Assembly (NCBI GenBank): GCA_041395445.1
Contig: JAWLAO010000003.1
Span: forward strand, 124,001 to 188,000
Length of the DNA: 64,000 nt
Reading direction: 5' to 3'
Source of the DNA: Gammaproteobacteria bacterium
GTDB lineage: Bacteria > Pseudomonadota > Gammaproteobacteria > Xanthomonadales > Marinicellaceae
A program made the translations under genes and the position numbers. The notes under the pieces were generated by a model, which searched no databases, was not told the DNA's origin, and saw only the letters and a program-made list of their open reading frames with translations. Positions 55,348 to 64,000 of this stretch are shown in pieces. Positions within the stretch are counted from its first letter, which is position 1. Each line of letters starts with the position of its first letter.

Positions 55348-56576
55348 AATTTGCACTCTCCGTCGCAAAACTTTCGTTGAGAAAATTGTTTGCTGAAAAG
55401 TGGCAATTGCTGATGTTTCTGACAATTCCAATGCTGATTGGCGGCTTATTTTTTCTGATAACTGGTTCCGGTGGGAACGCCAAACCAATTGGGAAACTAT
55501 TGGTGACTGACCATGATAAAAGCACTTTATCAAAGTTGCTGATTGGTGGTTTCAATCAAGGTCCTCTCGCTGAAATGTTTATCCTCAAAGAAGCAACATC
55601 AACAGAAGCACAAAGCCTGATAGATGATGGCGATGCCAGTGTCTGGTTGGAAATTGAAGAAGGATTCTCGGAAAAATTCCTCAATAAACAACCCACCAAA
55701 ATCAAACTTGTTAAAAATCCCGGACAAAATATTCTTCCTCAGATTGCTGAAACAGCAGTCGGAGTTTTAACAGACGGAGGGCATTACATCCAGGTTTTGT
55801 TTGCTGATGAATTGCGACAGTTTAACGACTTACTCAATGGAAAAGATGTCTCCGACGCGCAAATGGCAATGATGAGTATTCAAATTAAAAAGGCCATTGA
55901 AAGCATCGAAAAGCAACTGATTCCTCCACAAATCAAGGCGGTCAAGGTTAAAGAAGAAAAGCAATCAACCAATAAAAGTTCTTTCATGCTAAACATGTTC
56001 TCCGGAATTTTGTTTATGTCATTGTTATTTGCTGCACAAGGTCTGGCTTTAGAATTTTGGAAAGACAAATCTCAGGGAATCAGCTCAAGGTTGCTTTCAT
56101 CCCCCGGTGGTCTGGTTCAATACATGAATGGCAAATTACTGGCAGGAATAGTGGTTTTTTCCTTGATAGCGATTGTCATTGGTTTACTCGGATTGTTTAT
56201 CCTGAAACTATCCCTCAGTAAAATTGTTATCATTATCGGTTGGTTAATGCTCTCGGGACTGGTTCTGACCAATATGATGCTGTTTTTATGCTTACTGATG
56301 CCATCGGAAAAATCAGCTTCAATCATCACATCAGCGATGGTTTTTCCGTTACTGATGCTGGGAGGAAGTTTCTTTCCTTTTGAAACCATGCCGAAATGGA
56401 TGGTCGCCATCGGGCAATATTTACCTAATGGTTATTTGTTACAAAGTTTCAATCAATGGCTGGTAAAAGGCAACCCTCTGTCTATTCTGACTGTTCCGGT
56501 ACTGATTGCTCTGGCAATGATAGTGTTTTTCTGGTTTTTAAATCGAATTAAATTACCCGGTTTTGCGAGGTCTTAA
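55344..56576 (+). CDS. ABC-2 type permease, first subunit
   Basis: A 410-aa ABC-2 permease. N-terminal helix LFAEKWQLLMFLTIPMLIGG LFF, a large periplasmic domain (residues 60-215) and five C-terminal helices with GLALEFWKDKSQGISSRLLS and MVFPLLMLGGSFFPFETMPK. It pairs with the second permease to export drugs, lipids or other compounds; substrate unknown. Confidence 0.9.
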   Translation: MKFALSVAKLSLRKLFAEKWQLLMFLTIPMLIGGLFFLITGSGGNAKPIGKLLVTDHDKSTLSKLLIGGFNQGPLAEMFILKEATSTEAQSLIDDGDASVWLEIEEGFSEKFLNKQPTKIKLVKNPGQNILPQIAETAVGVLTDGGHYIQVLFADELRQFNDLLNGKDVSDAQMAMMSIQIKKAIESIEKQLIPPQIKAVKVKEEKQSTNKSSFMLNMFSGILFMSLLFAAQGLALEFWKDKSQGISSRLLSSPGGLVQYMNGKLLAGIVVFSLIAIVIGLLGLFILKLSLSKIVIIIGWLMLSGLVLTNMMLFLCLLMPSEKSASIITSAMVFPLLMLGGSFFPFETMPKWMVAIGQYLPNGYLLQSFNQWLVKGNPLSILTVPVLIALAMIVFFWFLNRIKLPGFARS

Positions 56577-56577
56577 C

Positions 56578-57750
56578 ATGCTGAGAAACATATTATTTAT
56601 CGCAAAAAAAGACTTCGTTTATTCACTCAAAGAAAAGACATTACTGATTTGGTTATTTGTTATGCCGATTGTGTTTTTTGGTTTTATCGGCTCTACCACT
56701 AGTGGTTTTTCAGGCAATTCCACTCAAAAAACGAATATCGCTGTCTGGGAAGTCTTTCCCGGACAAACAGAAGAAAGTCCGATAGCCAAACAAATCGTTT
56801 ATCGTTTGCAACAGGAAAATTTAAACACCATTGTTTTCAATGAGAAAAATGATGCTGAAGAACGTAAATATCATTTTGAAAACTACACTCGAAAATTATG
56901 GCTTCCGAAAAATTTGCAAATAGATTTTGATAGTGGAAAACAAATTCAAATCCAATACAAAAGCACAGCCGGAGGTTTGACTCAGGATAGGGATTCGTTC
57001 TTTATTGAAAAAGCTGTTTATCAAACCATTGGCGATTTTTTGGTATTTAAAAAGCTCAACCCTGATGCTGAACAAACCAACTTCGATGAAGTTAATAATT
57101 TACCCAAAAATCTCGAATTATATGTTACTTCTGCCGGTGAAAAACTGGATATTCCATCCGGATTCAATCAGGCAGTCCCCGGAATTTTGGTCATGTTCAT
57201 CATGATGATTGCTCTCTCTAGTGGCGCACAAAGTTTGTTCCTGGAACGACAATCAGGTGTTCTCAAAAGAATGGCAGCATCGCCACTGACTCGAAAAGAA
57301 ATCATTATGGGCAAATGGTTGGGTAAATGGTTTATCACGTTGCTGCAAATGATTTATGGTATGTTGATTGGCTGGTTGATATTCAAAATCTACTGGGGAA
57401 ATCACATCGTTTCCATCATTTTGATTCTGCTTTTATGGGCAGCATTTAACTCTGCACTAGCCGTATTGCTCGGAAGTTTTGCCAAATCTGAAGGGCAAGT
57501 GAGTGCTATTGCCACCATTTTTTCTCTGCTGATGGCAGCATTGGGCGGTTGCTGGTGGCCGATTGAAATCACACCCGAGTGGATGCAGTCTCTGGCATCC
57601 GTTCTTCCAACCGGCTGGGTCATGGACTCTATGCACGAACTCATGTATTTTGGTGGTCAAATTTCTGAAATTCTGCCACAAATTCTGGCTTTGGCTGTGC
57701 TATCGGTAATTGCTTTTTTTAGTGCCGTGAAGCGTTTTCGGTTTTTTTAA
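56578..57750 (+). CDS. ABC-2 type permease, second subunit
   Basis: A 390-aa permease from ATG 56578, one base after the stop of its partner; the annotated longer frame is not needed. Same architecture: N-terminal helix SLKEKTLLIWLFVMPIVFFGF, extracytoplasmic domain, then LFLERQSGVLKRMAASPLTR and GGCWWPIEITPEWMQ in the membrane part. A heterodimer with the first subunit is likely. Confidence 0.9.
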   Translation: MLRNILFIAKKDFVYSLKEKTLLIWLFVMPIVFFGFIGSTTSGFSGNSTQKTNIAVWEVFPGQTEESPIAKQIVYRLQQENLNTIVFNEKNDAEERKYHFENYTRKLWLPKNLQIDFDSGKQIQIQYKSTAGGLTQDRDSFFIEKAVYQTIGDFLVFKKLNPDAEQTNFDEVNNLPKNLELYVTSAGEKLDIPSGFNQAVPGILVMFIMMIALSSGAQSLFLERQSGVLKRMAASPLTRKEIIMGKWLGKWFITLLQMIYGMLIGWLIFKIYWGNHIVSIILILLLWAAFNSALAVLLGSFAKSEGQVSAIATIFSLLMAALGGCWWPIEITPEWMQSLASVLPTGWVMDSMHELMYFGGQISEILPQILALAVLSVIAFFSAVKRFRFF

Positions 57751-57784
57751 GGTTATGTAAGTTACGCAAAGATTTTTATATGTT

Positions 57785-57827
57785 AGGAATACGGAGGTCG
57801 CGGAGAAGTCACAGAGTTTCACGGAGG
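57785..57827 (+). repeat. Dispersed CACAGAG/CGCAAAG repeat, copy 1
   Basis: AGGAATACGGAGGTCGCGGA... CACAGAGTTTCACGGAGG is a member of a repeat family that recurs at 58761-58803 in this orientation and four times in reverse between 59988 and 60369. Confidence 0.7.
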
Positions 57828-57999
57828 TTTTTTTACTGTCAACTTGTCATTTTCTCAGAATTTCACAAACTCTGTTATTTCTGTAAAAGTTTAATATCTC
57901 GACGATAAAATATATACTTTGAATAAAGATATGGAGTGTTGGAAAGTCTGATAATTGTAAGATGGGCTGTGCCCATAATAAGCTGTAACACATAAATTT

Positions 58000-58761
58000 A
58001 TGAGCCTTAAATATTTATCACTAACAATTTTATCCTTGCCATTGTTGCCTATTCTTTACTTCGATGCCAAACGGGTTCGTCGGAAGATTCCCCAATTGCC
58101 GGAAGCAAGCGACACTGAGGGATTTTACAAGTCCACAGTATCTTCACAAAAACCTTTAAAACTACTGACCATAGGCGAAAGCACCATTGCAGGAGTTGGG
58201 GTTGAATCGCATAAGGAAGGTTTCAGCGGAATGCTGGCGAAAGAGCTTTCTGAAAAAACCGGCAGAAGCATCGACTGGAAAGTTTATGCCAAAAGCGGAT
58301 ATACCAGTAAAGATATTATTGAAAAAATCCTGCCAACAATTGATGAAAAAGAAGCTGATATCATCGTCCTTGGAATGGGAGCCAATGATGCTTTTACCCT
58401 CAAAACTCCGGGACAATGGAAAAAAAACATAATCAAAATCATCACTCATTTCCAAAACAAATCTCCTCAAACACAAATCTATTTCACCAGCATGCCACCG
58501 ATAAAGAAATTTCCTGCTTTTTCGTTTTCCATGCGCTTTGTGTTGGGAAATTTGGTCGAAATTCTAGGTCAGGAACTGGCAAGAACGGTTCAATCATTTG
58601 AAAACGTCTCCTATCATGACAAACCAATTGATATTGAAAAATGGTGCAGGGAGTTGGGAATAGAGCCAAAACCCGAACTGTTTTTCAGTGATGGAGTTCA
58701 TCCCTCCGAATTGACTTATCAGATTTGGGCGAAGGAAACCGCTTTAGATATACTCGCATAA
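58000..58761 (+). CDS. SGNH/GDSL hydrolase family protein
   Basis: A 253-aa protein with an N-terminal hydrophobic anchor (SLTILSLPLLPILYFDAKRV). The SGNH blocks are TIGESTIAGVGV (Ser), AKSGYTSKDI (Gly), LGMGANDAF (Asn) and FFSDGVHPSE (Asp and His). It should hydrolyse an ester or remove an acyl group on a lipid or wall polymer facing the periplasm. Substrate unknown. Confidence 0.85.
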   Translation: MSLKYLSLTILSLPLLPILYFDAKRVRRKIPQLPEASDTEGFYKSTVSSQKPLKLLTIGESTIAGVGVESHKEGFSGMLAKELSEKTGRSIDWKVYAKSGYTSKDIIEKILPTIDEKEADIIVLGMGANDAFTLKTPGQWKKNIIKIITHFQNKSPQTQIYFTSMPPIKKFPAFSFSMRFVLGNLVEILGQELARTVQSFENVSYHDKPIDIEKWCRELGIEPKPELFFSDGVHPSELTYQIWAKETALDILA

Positions 58762-58803
58762 GGAACGCAAAGAGCACAAAGAAGACGCAGAGTTTCGCAA
58801 AGG
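58761..58803 (+). repeat. Dispersed CACAGAG/CGCAAAG repeat, copy 2
   Basis: AGGAACGCAAAGAGCACAAA... CGCAGAGTTTCGCAAAGG begins one base from the hydrolase stop codon. Same family as 57785-57827. Confidence 0.7.
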
Positions 58804-58856
58804 CTGTGCAAATATTTCTCCGTGTCTCAGCGAAATGTAAGGGGTTTAAAATCAAA

Positions 58857-59834
58857 TCAATCGACACAATCAACACCATCAATACCTGCAAGCAGTTTGA
58901 TAGTATGTGTGACAGATGTATTATTATCTTTCGTTAATTTAACAACACCATTCCGACAATCATTAAAAGTAACATCAGCCGTCCCCCAATGGGTCGTTCC
59001 TGAGTTGGGAGTATTCGGTTTTGTTGTCAAACTACCACCATTACCCGGAAAACCGGATAACATATCAAGAGTAAATGTTTCATCTTTTGTAATTATTTGA
59101 GGACCAATTGATGAAATCAGCCACAAAGCTTCGCCATTGGAGTCTTCTTTATATCCGTAAAAATACATTAGATAACCAATAGGAGTTTGAACGACATTAT
59201 ATCCAGAACCACCATAAGCTGGATCATGCCAAGAACCATTGACAGAAGAGATTGTATTAGTGCTATTCCCTGCTTGAGGGTCGATTTCAAAGAACATATC
59301 GGGATTTACAGATGAACAATCTGAAACATTGTCGTAGACGGAGGAGCAAGAAAGAATTAATGTAAATGGTTGTGTTAAATCTAATCCAGATGTAGGTACA
59401 GATGTTACAGATCCAGACGGCCAAAAAATTGTTGCCATAGCTAACCAATAATCACTAGACACATATAAATTATCATCAATATAAAATACACCTTCAAATT
59501 GCTGATTATTTTGAATGACTGCTATATCATAAACGCCTGTACCTTTTGACTTTCCAAGAATCGTTGGTGTAACAGTTACAACTAAGGAATATTCTTCTTC
59601 TCCGTCATCTACACATTTAGATACCCATAACTCAACATCCATTTCATCCGCATAAACATAATTTGAGTTTAATTGATTGACTTCATTCAAATGCACACTT
59701 TGAGTTCCAACTATTTTTGTTGCTTCGTCTCCATTGCTAATAGAAGAAACAACAGGACAAGAAATAGCTTGAGCATTCAAGCTATAGAAAATATGAATTA
59801 GTAATAAGACTTTGAAAAAATAATTGAATCGCAT
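58857..59834 (-). CDS. Secreted protein with a GSWHDP..GSGY domain
   Basis: A 325-aa protein with a signal peptide (MRFNYFFKVLLLIHIFYSLN AQA). The N-terminal 180 residues are beta-rich with paired Cys residues. A C-terminal domain has GSWHDPAYGGSGYNVVQ, LMYFYGYKEDSNGEALWLISS and SGTTHWGTADVTFNDC. That tyrosine/tryptophan pattern recurs in exported proteins of Lysobacterales-type bacteria, as far as I know without a firm function. Flanked by repeats on both sides. Confidence 0.65.
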   Translation of the reverse strand: MRFNYFFKVLLLIHIFYSLNAQAISCPVVSSISNGDEATKIVGTQSVHLNEVNQLNSNYVYADEMDVELWVSKCVDDGEEEYSLVVTVTPTILGKSKGTGVYDIAVIQNNQQFEGVFYIDDNLYVSSDYWLAMATIFWPSGSVTSVPTSGLDLTQPFTLILSCSSVYDNVSDCSSVNPDMFFEIDPQAGNSTNTISSVNGSWHDPAYGGSGYNVVQTPIGYLMYFYGYKEDSNGEALWLISSIGPQIITKDETFTLDMLSGFPGNGGSLTTKPNTPNSGTTHWGTADVTFNDCRNGVVKLTKDNNTSVTHTIKLLAGIDGVDCVD

Positions 59835-60430
59835 AAATCCCTCTTTGGTTTTAGTAGAATGAAATTAAATACTAAGCATTTTGCTATTGACTGTCAATAG
59901 ATTCAAAATTTGTGACGTTTTTCCACGCAGAATTGAAGATTATATTAGATTCTTCGTCACTTCGTTTCTCAGAATGACAATTGGTGTCTTTGCGAACTCT
60001 GTGTGTTCTCTGTGCTCTCTGTGTTCCTTATCAATATCTAAAGAAAACTACGATTCCCAATGAGATTAATGACTAGAGTAGAATCGCAATGATGGCTTAT
60101 GAACTAAAAATCTCCGTGCAACTCTGTGTCTTCTCTGTGCTCTCTGTGTTCCTTATAATATTAAGAGATTCTTCGTCACTTCGTTTCTCAGAATGACAAT
60201 TGGTGTCTTTGCGATACTTCGCGTCTCCTTTGCGGTCTTTGCGTTCCTATACCGTCTTAAACAAAATCACAGCTCTTAATGAGATATTCGCCTTCGTGGA
60301 AATGACAGTTTACAAATAAAAAACCTCCGTGCAACTCCGTGCCTTCTCTGTGCTCTCTGTGTTCCTTATTAAATTCCCATAAAACTCCAAAATCATTTAT
60401 AATCACTCGCTTTGATAAAAACAACACTCT
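59835..60430. repeat. Repeat-dense intergenic region upstream of uvrD
   Basis: About 600 bp with no gene. Family A (TGTCATTC type, reverse) occurs at 59947-59981, 60166-60200 and 60281-60309. Family B (CTCCGTGCAACTCTGTG... CTCTGTGTTCCTTAT) occurs in reverse at 59988-60031, 60112-60155, 60206-60250 and 60324-60369. A and B alternate, and the 49-bp stretch at 59947-59995 is repeated exactly at 60166-60214, so the block grew by local duplication. Confidence 0.85.
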
Positions 60431-62602
60431 GTGATAAGCACACACAAACTTCTCATCAATTTGAATGAAGCTCAAGCAGAAGCGGTGACCACCGATGCGT
60501 TGCATGCTTTAGTGTTGGCGGGTGCGGGTTCGGGGAAGACGAGGGTGTTGGTTTATCGCATTGCCTGGTTATTGGCTGCGGAGGGCGTTTCGCCGTATTC
60601 GGTTTTGGCGGTGACGTTTACCAACAAAGCTGCTGCTGAGATGCGAAATCGGGTGTCGCATTTGCTGGATAAACCAATTTCCGGTATGTGGATTGGGACA
60701 TTTCATTCGATTGCTTTACGAATGTTGACCATGCATCACGAACAGGCGGAGTTGCCGAAGAACTTTCAGATTCTGGATTCTGAGGATCAGTATCGGTTGA
60801 TTCGACGTGTCATTTCGGATTTGGATTTGGATGAAAAACAGTGGATTCCGCGTGCGGTTCAGGGTTTTATCAACGATAAGAAAAACGAGGGAATCCGAGC
60901 TGAAGAAATTGATGATTTTGGTGATGATAATTCATCAACATTGATTCGAATTTATCAACATTATCAGGATCACTGCGACCGAGGAGGTTTGGTAGATTTT
61001 GCCGAGATGTTGTTGCGAACTCACCAGTTACTTTTGAAAAATCCGACTCTGTTACAGCATTATCAGTCACGATTTAATGCCATACTGGTGGATGAGTTTC
61101 AGGATACCAATGATATTCAGTCGGCTTTTGTGCGTTTGCTTGCCGGCGATAAAAACCGTGTCATGGTTGTGGGTGATGATGATCAGTCGATTTACGCCTG
61201 GCGCGGAGCGAAAATTGATCATATTCTTAATTTTAAGAAGTTTTTCCCAGCGACTTCGATGTATAAACTGGAGCAAAATTATCGTTCCACACAAAACATT
61301 CTGAACGCTGCCAATGCGGTGATTAAAAACAACGCCAAACGCTTGGGTAAAGATTTATGGACGGAGCAACCGGGTGGCGAATTGATTCAGTATTATGGTG
61401 CTTATTCAGAATATGATGAAGCAGCTTTTGTCGCCGAAGAAGTCCAACGACTGATAGACTCGGGGATTGATGGCGATCAGATTGCTCTTTTATATCGCTC
61501 CAATGCTCAATCTCGCTTACTGGAAGAAAATCTACTCAAACATGATATTGCTTATCGGGTTTATGGTGGTTTACGGTTCTTTGAACGTATGGAAATCAAG
61601 GATGTGCTGGCGTATGTGCGTTTGGTCAACAATCGCCATGACGATGTGGGTTTTGAACGAATTATCAACACACCGACCAGAGGACTGGGCAATCAAACAC
61701 TCAACCAGATTCGTAATTGTGCCCAAATTAATCGAGTGAGTTTATGGTCTGCCGTCGAAATATTATTGAAAAATAAAACAGTTTCGGCACGGGCGGCAAC
61801 CTCGCTGGCTGCCTTTATCAACATGATTGATGAGTTTGACCACAATCACGATAAAGAGCATTTGCATCCTTTGTTTGAAGATGTCATTGAACGAACCGGA
61901 CTAAAAGATCATTATCAAAAAGAACCACCGGAAAAAGCTTTGACCCGTTTGGAAAATCTGGATGAATTGCTGAATGCCGCAGAGACTTTTGTTAAGTCGC
62001 AGGAAGATGATGCCATCGGTATGACCGCTTTGGCTTCTTTTCTCGCACAAGTCAGTTTAGATCAGGGCGAACGTAGCAGCGATAAAGATATTCCCTGTGT
62101 GCAATTGATGACTTTACACAGTGCTAAGGGATTGGAGTTCCCTTATGTTTTTCTGGTGGGAATGGAACAAGGATTGTTTCCGCATCAAAATTCGATGGAT
62201 GACCCTGAGAAATTACAGGAAGAACGCCGCTTGTGTTATGTGGGCATCACTCGCGCTGAAAAACAACTTTACATGACTTATGCAACTTCACGCCGGATTC
62301 GAGGACGAACTCAGGGTTGTATGCCGTCCAAATTTCTTCGAGAAATCCCACAAAAACTGGTTCATCAGATTCAGGGAAATATTTTTACAAATCAAAGCAA
62401 TTATTCATCGGATTTTTCAACTCAGGAAGTCTCACCCTATGCTCAATATTCTCCCGGTGTGATGGTGAGACATAATGTTTTTGGTGACGGAGTGGTTCTG
62501 GAACAATCAGGCCAAGGTGATTACACTCAAATCATGGTCGAATTTCAACAACATGGTCCAAAAATTTTGGCGGCCAAATTTGCAAAACTGGAACTTATCT
62601 AG
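60431..62602 (+). CDS. uvrD: DNA helicase II UvrD
   Basis: A 723-aa SF1A helicase for nucleotide excision and mismatch repair. A GTG start at 60431 gives the UvrD-like opening KLLINLNEAQAEAV. Motifs: Walker A LAGAGSGKTRV (29-39), Ia AVTFTNKAAAEMRNR, II LVDEFQDTN, III GDDDQSIYAWRGA, V MTLHSAKGLEFPYVF, VI RRLCYVGITRAEKQL, and a C-terminal VRHNVFGDGVVLEQSG tudor-like domain typical of UvrD/PcrA. No clear ribosome-binding site precedes GTG; the start is uncertain. Confidence 0.95.
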   Translation: MISTHKLLINLNEAQAEAVTTDALHALVLAGAGSGKTRVLVYRIAWLLAAEGVSPYSVLAVTFTNKAAAEMRNRVSHLLDKPISGMWIGTFHSIALRMLTMHHEQAELPKNFQILDSEDQYRLIRRVISDLDLDEKQWIPRAVQGFINDKKNEGIRAEEIDDFGDDNSSTLIRIYQHYQDHCDRGGLVDFAEMLLRTHQLLLKNPTLLQHYQSRFNAILVDEFQDTNDIQSAFVRLLAGDKNRVMVVGDDDQSIYAWRGAKIDHILNFKKFFPATSMYKLEQNYRSTQNILNAANAVIKNNAKRLGKDLWTEQPGGELIQYYGAYSEYDEAAFVAEEVQRLIDSGIDGDQIALLYRSNAQSRLLEENLLKHDIAYRVYGGLRFFERMEIKDVLAYVRLVNNRHDDVGFERIINTPTRGLGNQTLNQIRNCAQINRVSLWSAVEILLKNKTVSARAATSLAAFINMIDEFDHNHDKEHLHPLFEDVIERTGLKDHYQKEPPEKALTRLENLDELLNAAETFVKSQEDDAIGMTALASFLAQVSLDQGERSSDKDIPCVQLMTLHSAKGLEFPYVFLVGMEQGLFPHQNSMDDPEKLQEERRLCYVGITRAEKQLYMTYATSRRIRGRTQGCMPSKFLREIPQKLVHQIQGNIFTNQSNYSSDFSTQEVSPYAQYSPGVMVRHNVFGDGVVLEQSGQGDYTQIMVEFQQHGPKILAAKFAKLELI

Positions 62603-62680
62603 TTAACTTCTATAACACTTGCTTGACAATCCGGGTATATTAGTGAAAACTAATAAATGAATTATTAAAGAGTTGTTGTC

Positions 62681-63349
62681 ATGTCTAAATTTATTATTGC
62701 TCCGTCTATTTTATCTGCCGATTTTGCTCGTTTGGGTGAAGACACACAGGCTGTTTTGGATGCCGGTGCCGATTGGGTGCATTTTGATGTTATGGATAAT
62801 CATTATGTTCCAAATCTGACCATTGGACCAATGGTTTGTGAGGCTTTAAGAAACTACGGAATTACGGCTCCTATTGACGTGCATTTAATGGTTAAACCGG
62901 TGGATCGAATCATTCCGGATTTTGCCAAAGCAGGTGCTAGCATAATAACATTTCATCCCGAGGCATCAGAGCATGTTGACCGTACATTAGGTTTGATAAA
63001 AGACTCCGGTTGTCAGGCAGGGCTGGTTTTGAATCCGGCTACACCTTTGAACATTCTCAATCATGTGATGGATAAACTCGACATGGTTTTACTGATGTCG
63101 GTGAATCCGGGCTTTGGAGGGCAGAGTTTTATCTCTGAAACCCTCAACAAAACCAAAGCTGTTCGTAAATTGATTGACGAGAGTGGCAGAGATATTCGTT
63201 TGGAAATTGATGGTGGTGTCAAAGTTAATAATATTCGTGAAATCATGCAAGCCGGTGCGGATACTTTTGTTGCCGGTTCGGCAATTTTTAATACCGAGGA
63301 TTACAAAGCCACTATTGATGCGATGCGTGAACAACTGCACAATTCCTAG
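62681..63349 (+). CDS. rpe: Ribulose-phosphate 3-epimerase
   Basis: A 222-aa TIM barrel of the pentose phosphate pathway. Signatures: IAPSILSADFARLG, HFDVMDNHYVPNLTIGP, DVHLMV, MSVNPGFGGQSFI and EIDGGVKVNN. Metal ligands His and Asp are present. Independent of uvrD, which ends 78 bp upstream. Confidence 0.97.
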   Translation: MSKFIIAPSILSADFARLGEDTQAVLDAGADWVHFDVMDNHYVPNLTIGPMVCEALRNYGITAPIDVHLMVKPVDRIIPDFAKAGASIITFHPEASEHVDRTLGLIKDSGCQAGLVLNPATPLNILNHVMDKLDMVLLMSVNPGFGGQSFISETLNKTKAVRKLIDESGRDIRLEIDGGVKVNNIREIMQAGADTFVAGSAIFNTEDYKATIDAMREQLHNS

Positions 63350-63400
63350 AAGCTAATAATTCATGTTCAATTCATAATGTTGTGCTAGAATACACTCACT

Positions 63401-63868
63401 ATGATGATTGATTTCAAATTAAAACCATTGTTTGTTATTTTATTGCTTTTATGTTCTTTTTCGGCATTTTCACAAATAAAAAACAACAATGAAATGAGCT
63501 TGGAAGATGCAACTGAATATGTCAGAAGCACATCCAAGGGCAAGGTTTTATCTGCTAAAACAAATGTCAATCAAGGAAAAAAATCACATCGCATTCAGGT
63601 TTTGACTCCATCGGGAAGAGTTCGTGTTTATCAAATTGATGCCCAAAAATACGATAATCGAAGAGAACCGGATGCCAGCCAAAGAAGCAATTCTGGAAGT
63701 AGTTACAGTCGTTTTAGCAGACAATCTCAGTTCAATTCACAGAACAATAATTACAGAACACCTAGCAACAACAGCAGAGACAGAAGTCGTACAACTGTTC
63801 CAAATTATCAACAACCCGTTCCTGAAAGAGTGACACCGCCGACAAGAGGTAATTCCGAAAAGAAATGA
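63401..63868 (+). CDS. PepSY-like secreted protein
   Basis: A 155-aa protein with a signal peptide (LKPLFVILLLLCSFSAFSQ). Residues 30-75 resemble a PepSY module: SLEDATEYVRSTSKGKVLSA and HRIQVLTPSGRVRVYQIDA. The C-terminal 80 residues are low-complexity, rich in Ser, Asn, Arg and Gln. Its stop overlaps the start of a response regulator (ATGA). PepSY proteins beside two-component genes often modulate the sensor. Confidence 0.7.
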   Translation: MMIDFKLKPLFVILLLLCSFSAFSQIKNNNEMSLEDATEYVRSTSKGKVLSAKTNVNQGKKSHRIQVLTPSGRVRVYQIDAQKYDNRREPDASQRSNSGSSYSRFSRQSQFNSQNNNYRTPSNNSRDRSRTTVPNYQQPVPERVTPPTRGNSEKK

Positions 63869-64000
63869 AGATTTTATTAGTCGAAGATGATGAAAATCTC
63901 AGAGAAGTTTTAGAGAAACGTCTGGGTGATGAAGGATTTATTGTAGAAAGTGCCGACAATGGTGAGGATGGCCTTTATTTAGGTAGAGAATTTGAGTTTG
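63865..64000 (+). CDS. Response regulator receiver domain, partial
   Basis: Cut by the window end after 45 codons. MKILLVEDDENLREVLEKRL is a receiver-domain start with the acidic pair of Asp/Glu residues of a two-component regulator; the phosphorylation Asp and output domain lie beyond the window. Overlaps the PepSY-like gene by 4 bp; a sensor kinase probably follows. Confidence 0.9.
   Translation, partial: MKILLVEDDENLREVLEKRLGDEGFIVESADNGEDGLYLGREFEF

Noticed and set aside
59835..60430. CRISPR-like array
   Set aside because: Repeats are of two types, partly degenerate, uneven in spacing and widely dispersed elsewhere; no cas genes are present.
62632..62660. TTGACA plus TATATT before rpe
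   Set aside because: The two boxes are only 7 bp apart; no -10 at 16-18 bp spacing.

Overview
The window looks like AT-rich chromosomal DNA of a Gram-negative gammaproteobacterium. It carries a TonB-dependent receptor, FadE-type acyl-CoA dehydrogenase, ErpA, TtcA, NudC, SufT and a core block DUF721-M23 peptidase-secA-mutT. Two secreted proteins end in an IF..(G/S)FE-like tail and another has a GSWHDP..GSGY domain. I associate these with Lysobacterales/Marinicella-like bacteria, but that placement is an inference. No rRNA, tRNA or CRISPR array was seen.

Layout. 0-2 kb: a RiPP (lasso peptide) locus entering from the left edge, with a 55-aa precursor, an HPr-kinase-like protein, a B2 leader peptidase and a GNAT acetyltransferase; the cyclase and RRE partner are not in the window. 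2-5 kb: a TPR sulfotransferase and pgk. 5-10.5 kb: a thiamin-salvage block on the minus strand, headed by a clear TPP riboswitch. It contains a TonB receptor, a globin-coupled diguanylate cyclase with its own Fur-like site, a PnuC/PnuT-type transporter and a thiamin/choline-kinase-like phosphotransferase. 10.5-17.7 kb: a large secreted subtilase, a PaiB-like protein, sufT and rnr. 17.7-20.3 kb: a disturbed region with palindromic repeats, a solitary IS end, an intact IS3-family element with a 3-bp target duplication, and an HNH nuclease gene broken by a frameshift.

20.3-37 kb is mainly housekeeping: oppBC, rep, comM, ttcA, a YdcH-like gene, an Na+/H+ antiporter, a GDP-mannose dehydratase-like gene, ppa, tsaB, a DUF1338 enzyme, a LOG-family protein, DUF721, an M23 peptidase, secA and mutT. 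It ends in a 162-bp symmetric palindrome. 37-47.4 kb: comF, bioC, hemJ, a DUF6776-bactofilin-erpA operon, nudC-mutM, an EamA exporter, a TPR-GGDEF protein and an AzgA purine permease. 47.4-50.6 kb: fadE and a divergent tetR-type regulator, with two 18-bp palindromic operators between them.

50.6-54.3 kb: secreted and small proteins. Here an IS4-family element (11-bp target duplication) has split a cold-shock-domain gene that encodes a signal peptide; MAPEG and ftsB follow. 54.4-57.8 kb: a three-gene ABC-2 exporter. 57.8-60.4 kb: a repeat-rich stretch with two dispersed repeat families around an SGNH hydrolase and a secreted protein. 60.4-64 kb: uvrD, rpe, a PepSY-like secreted protein and the start of a response regulator cut by the window end.
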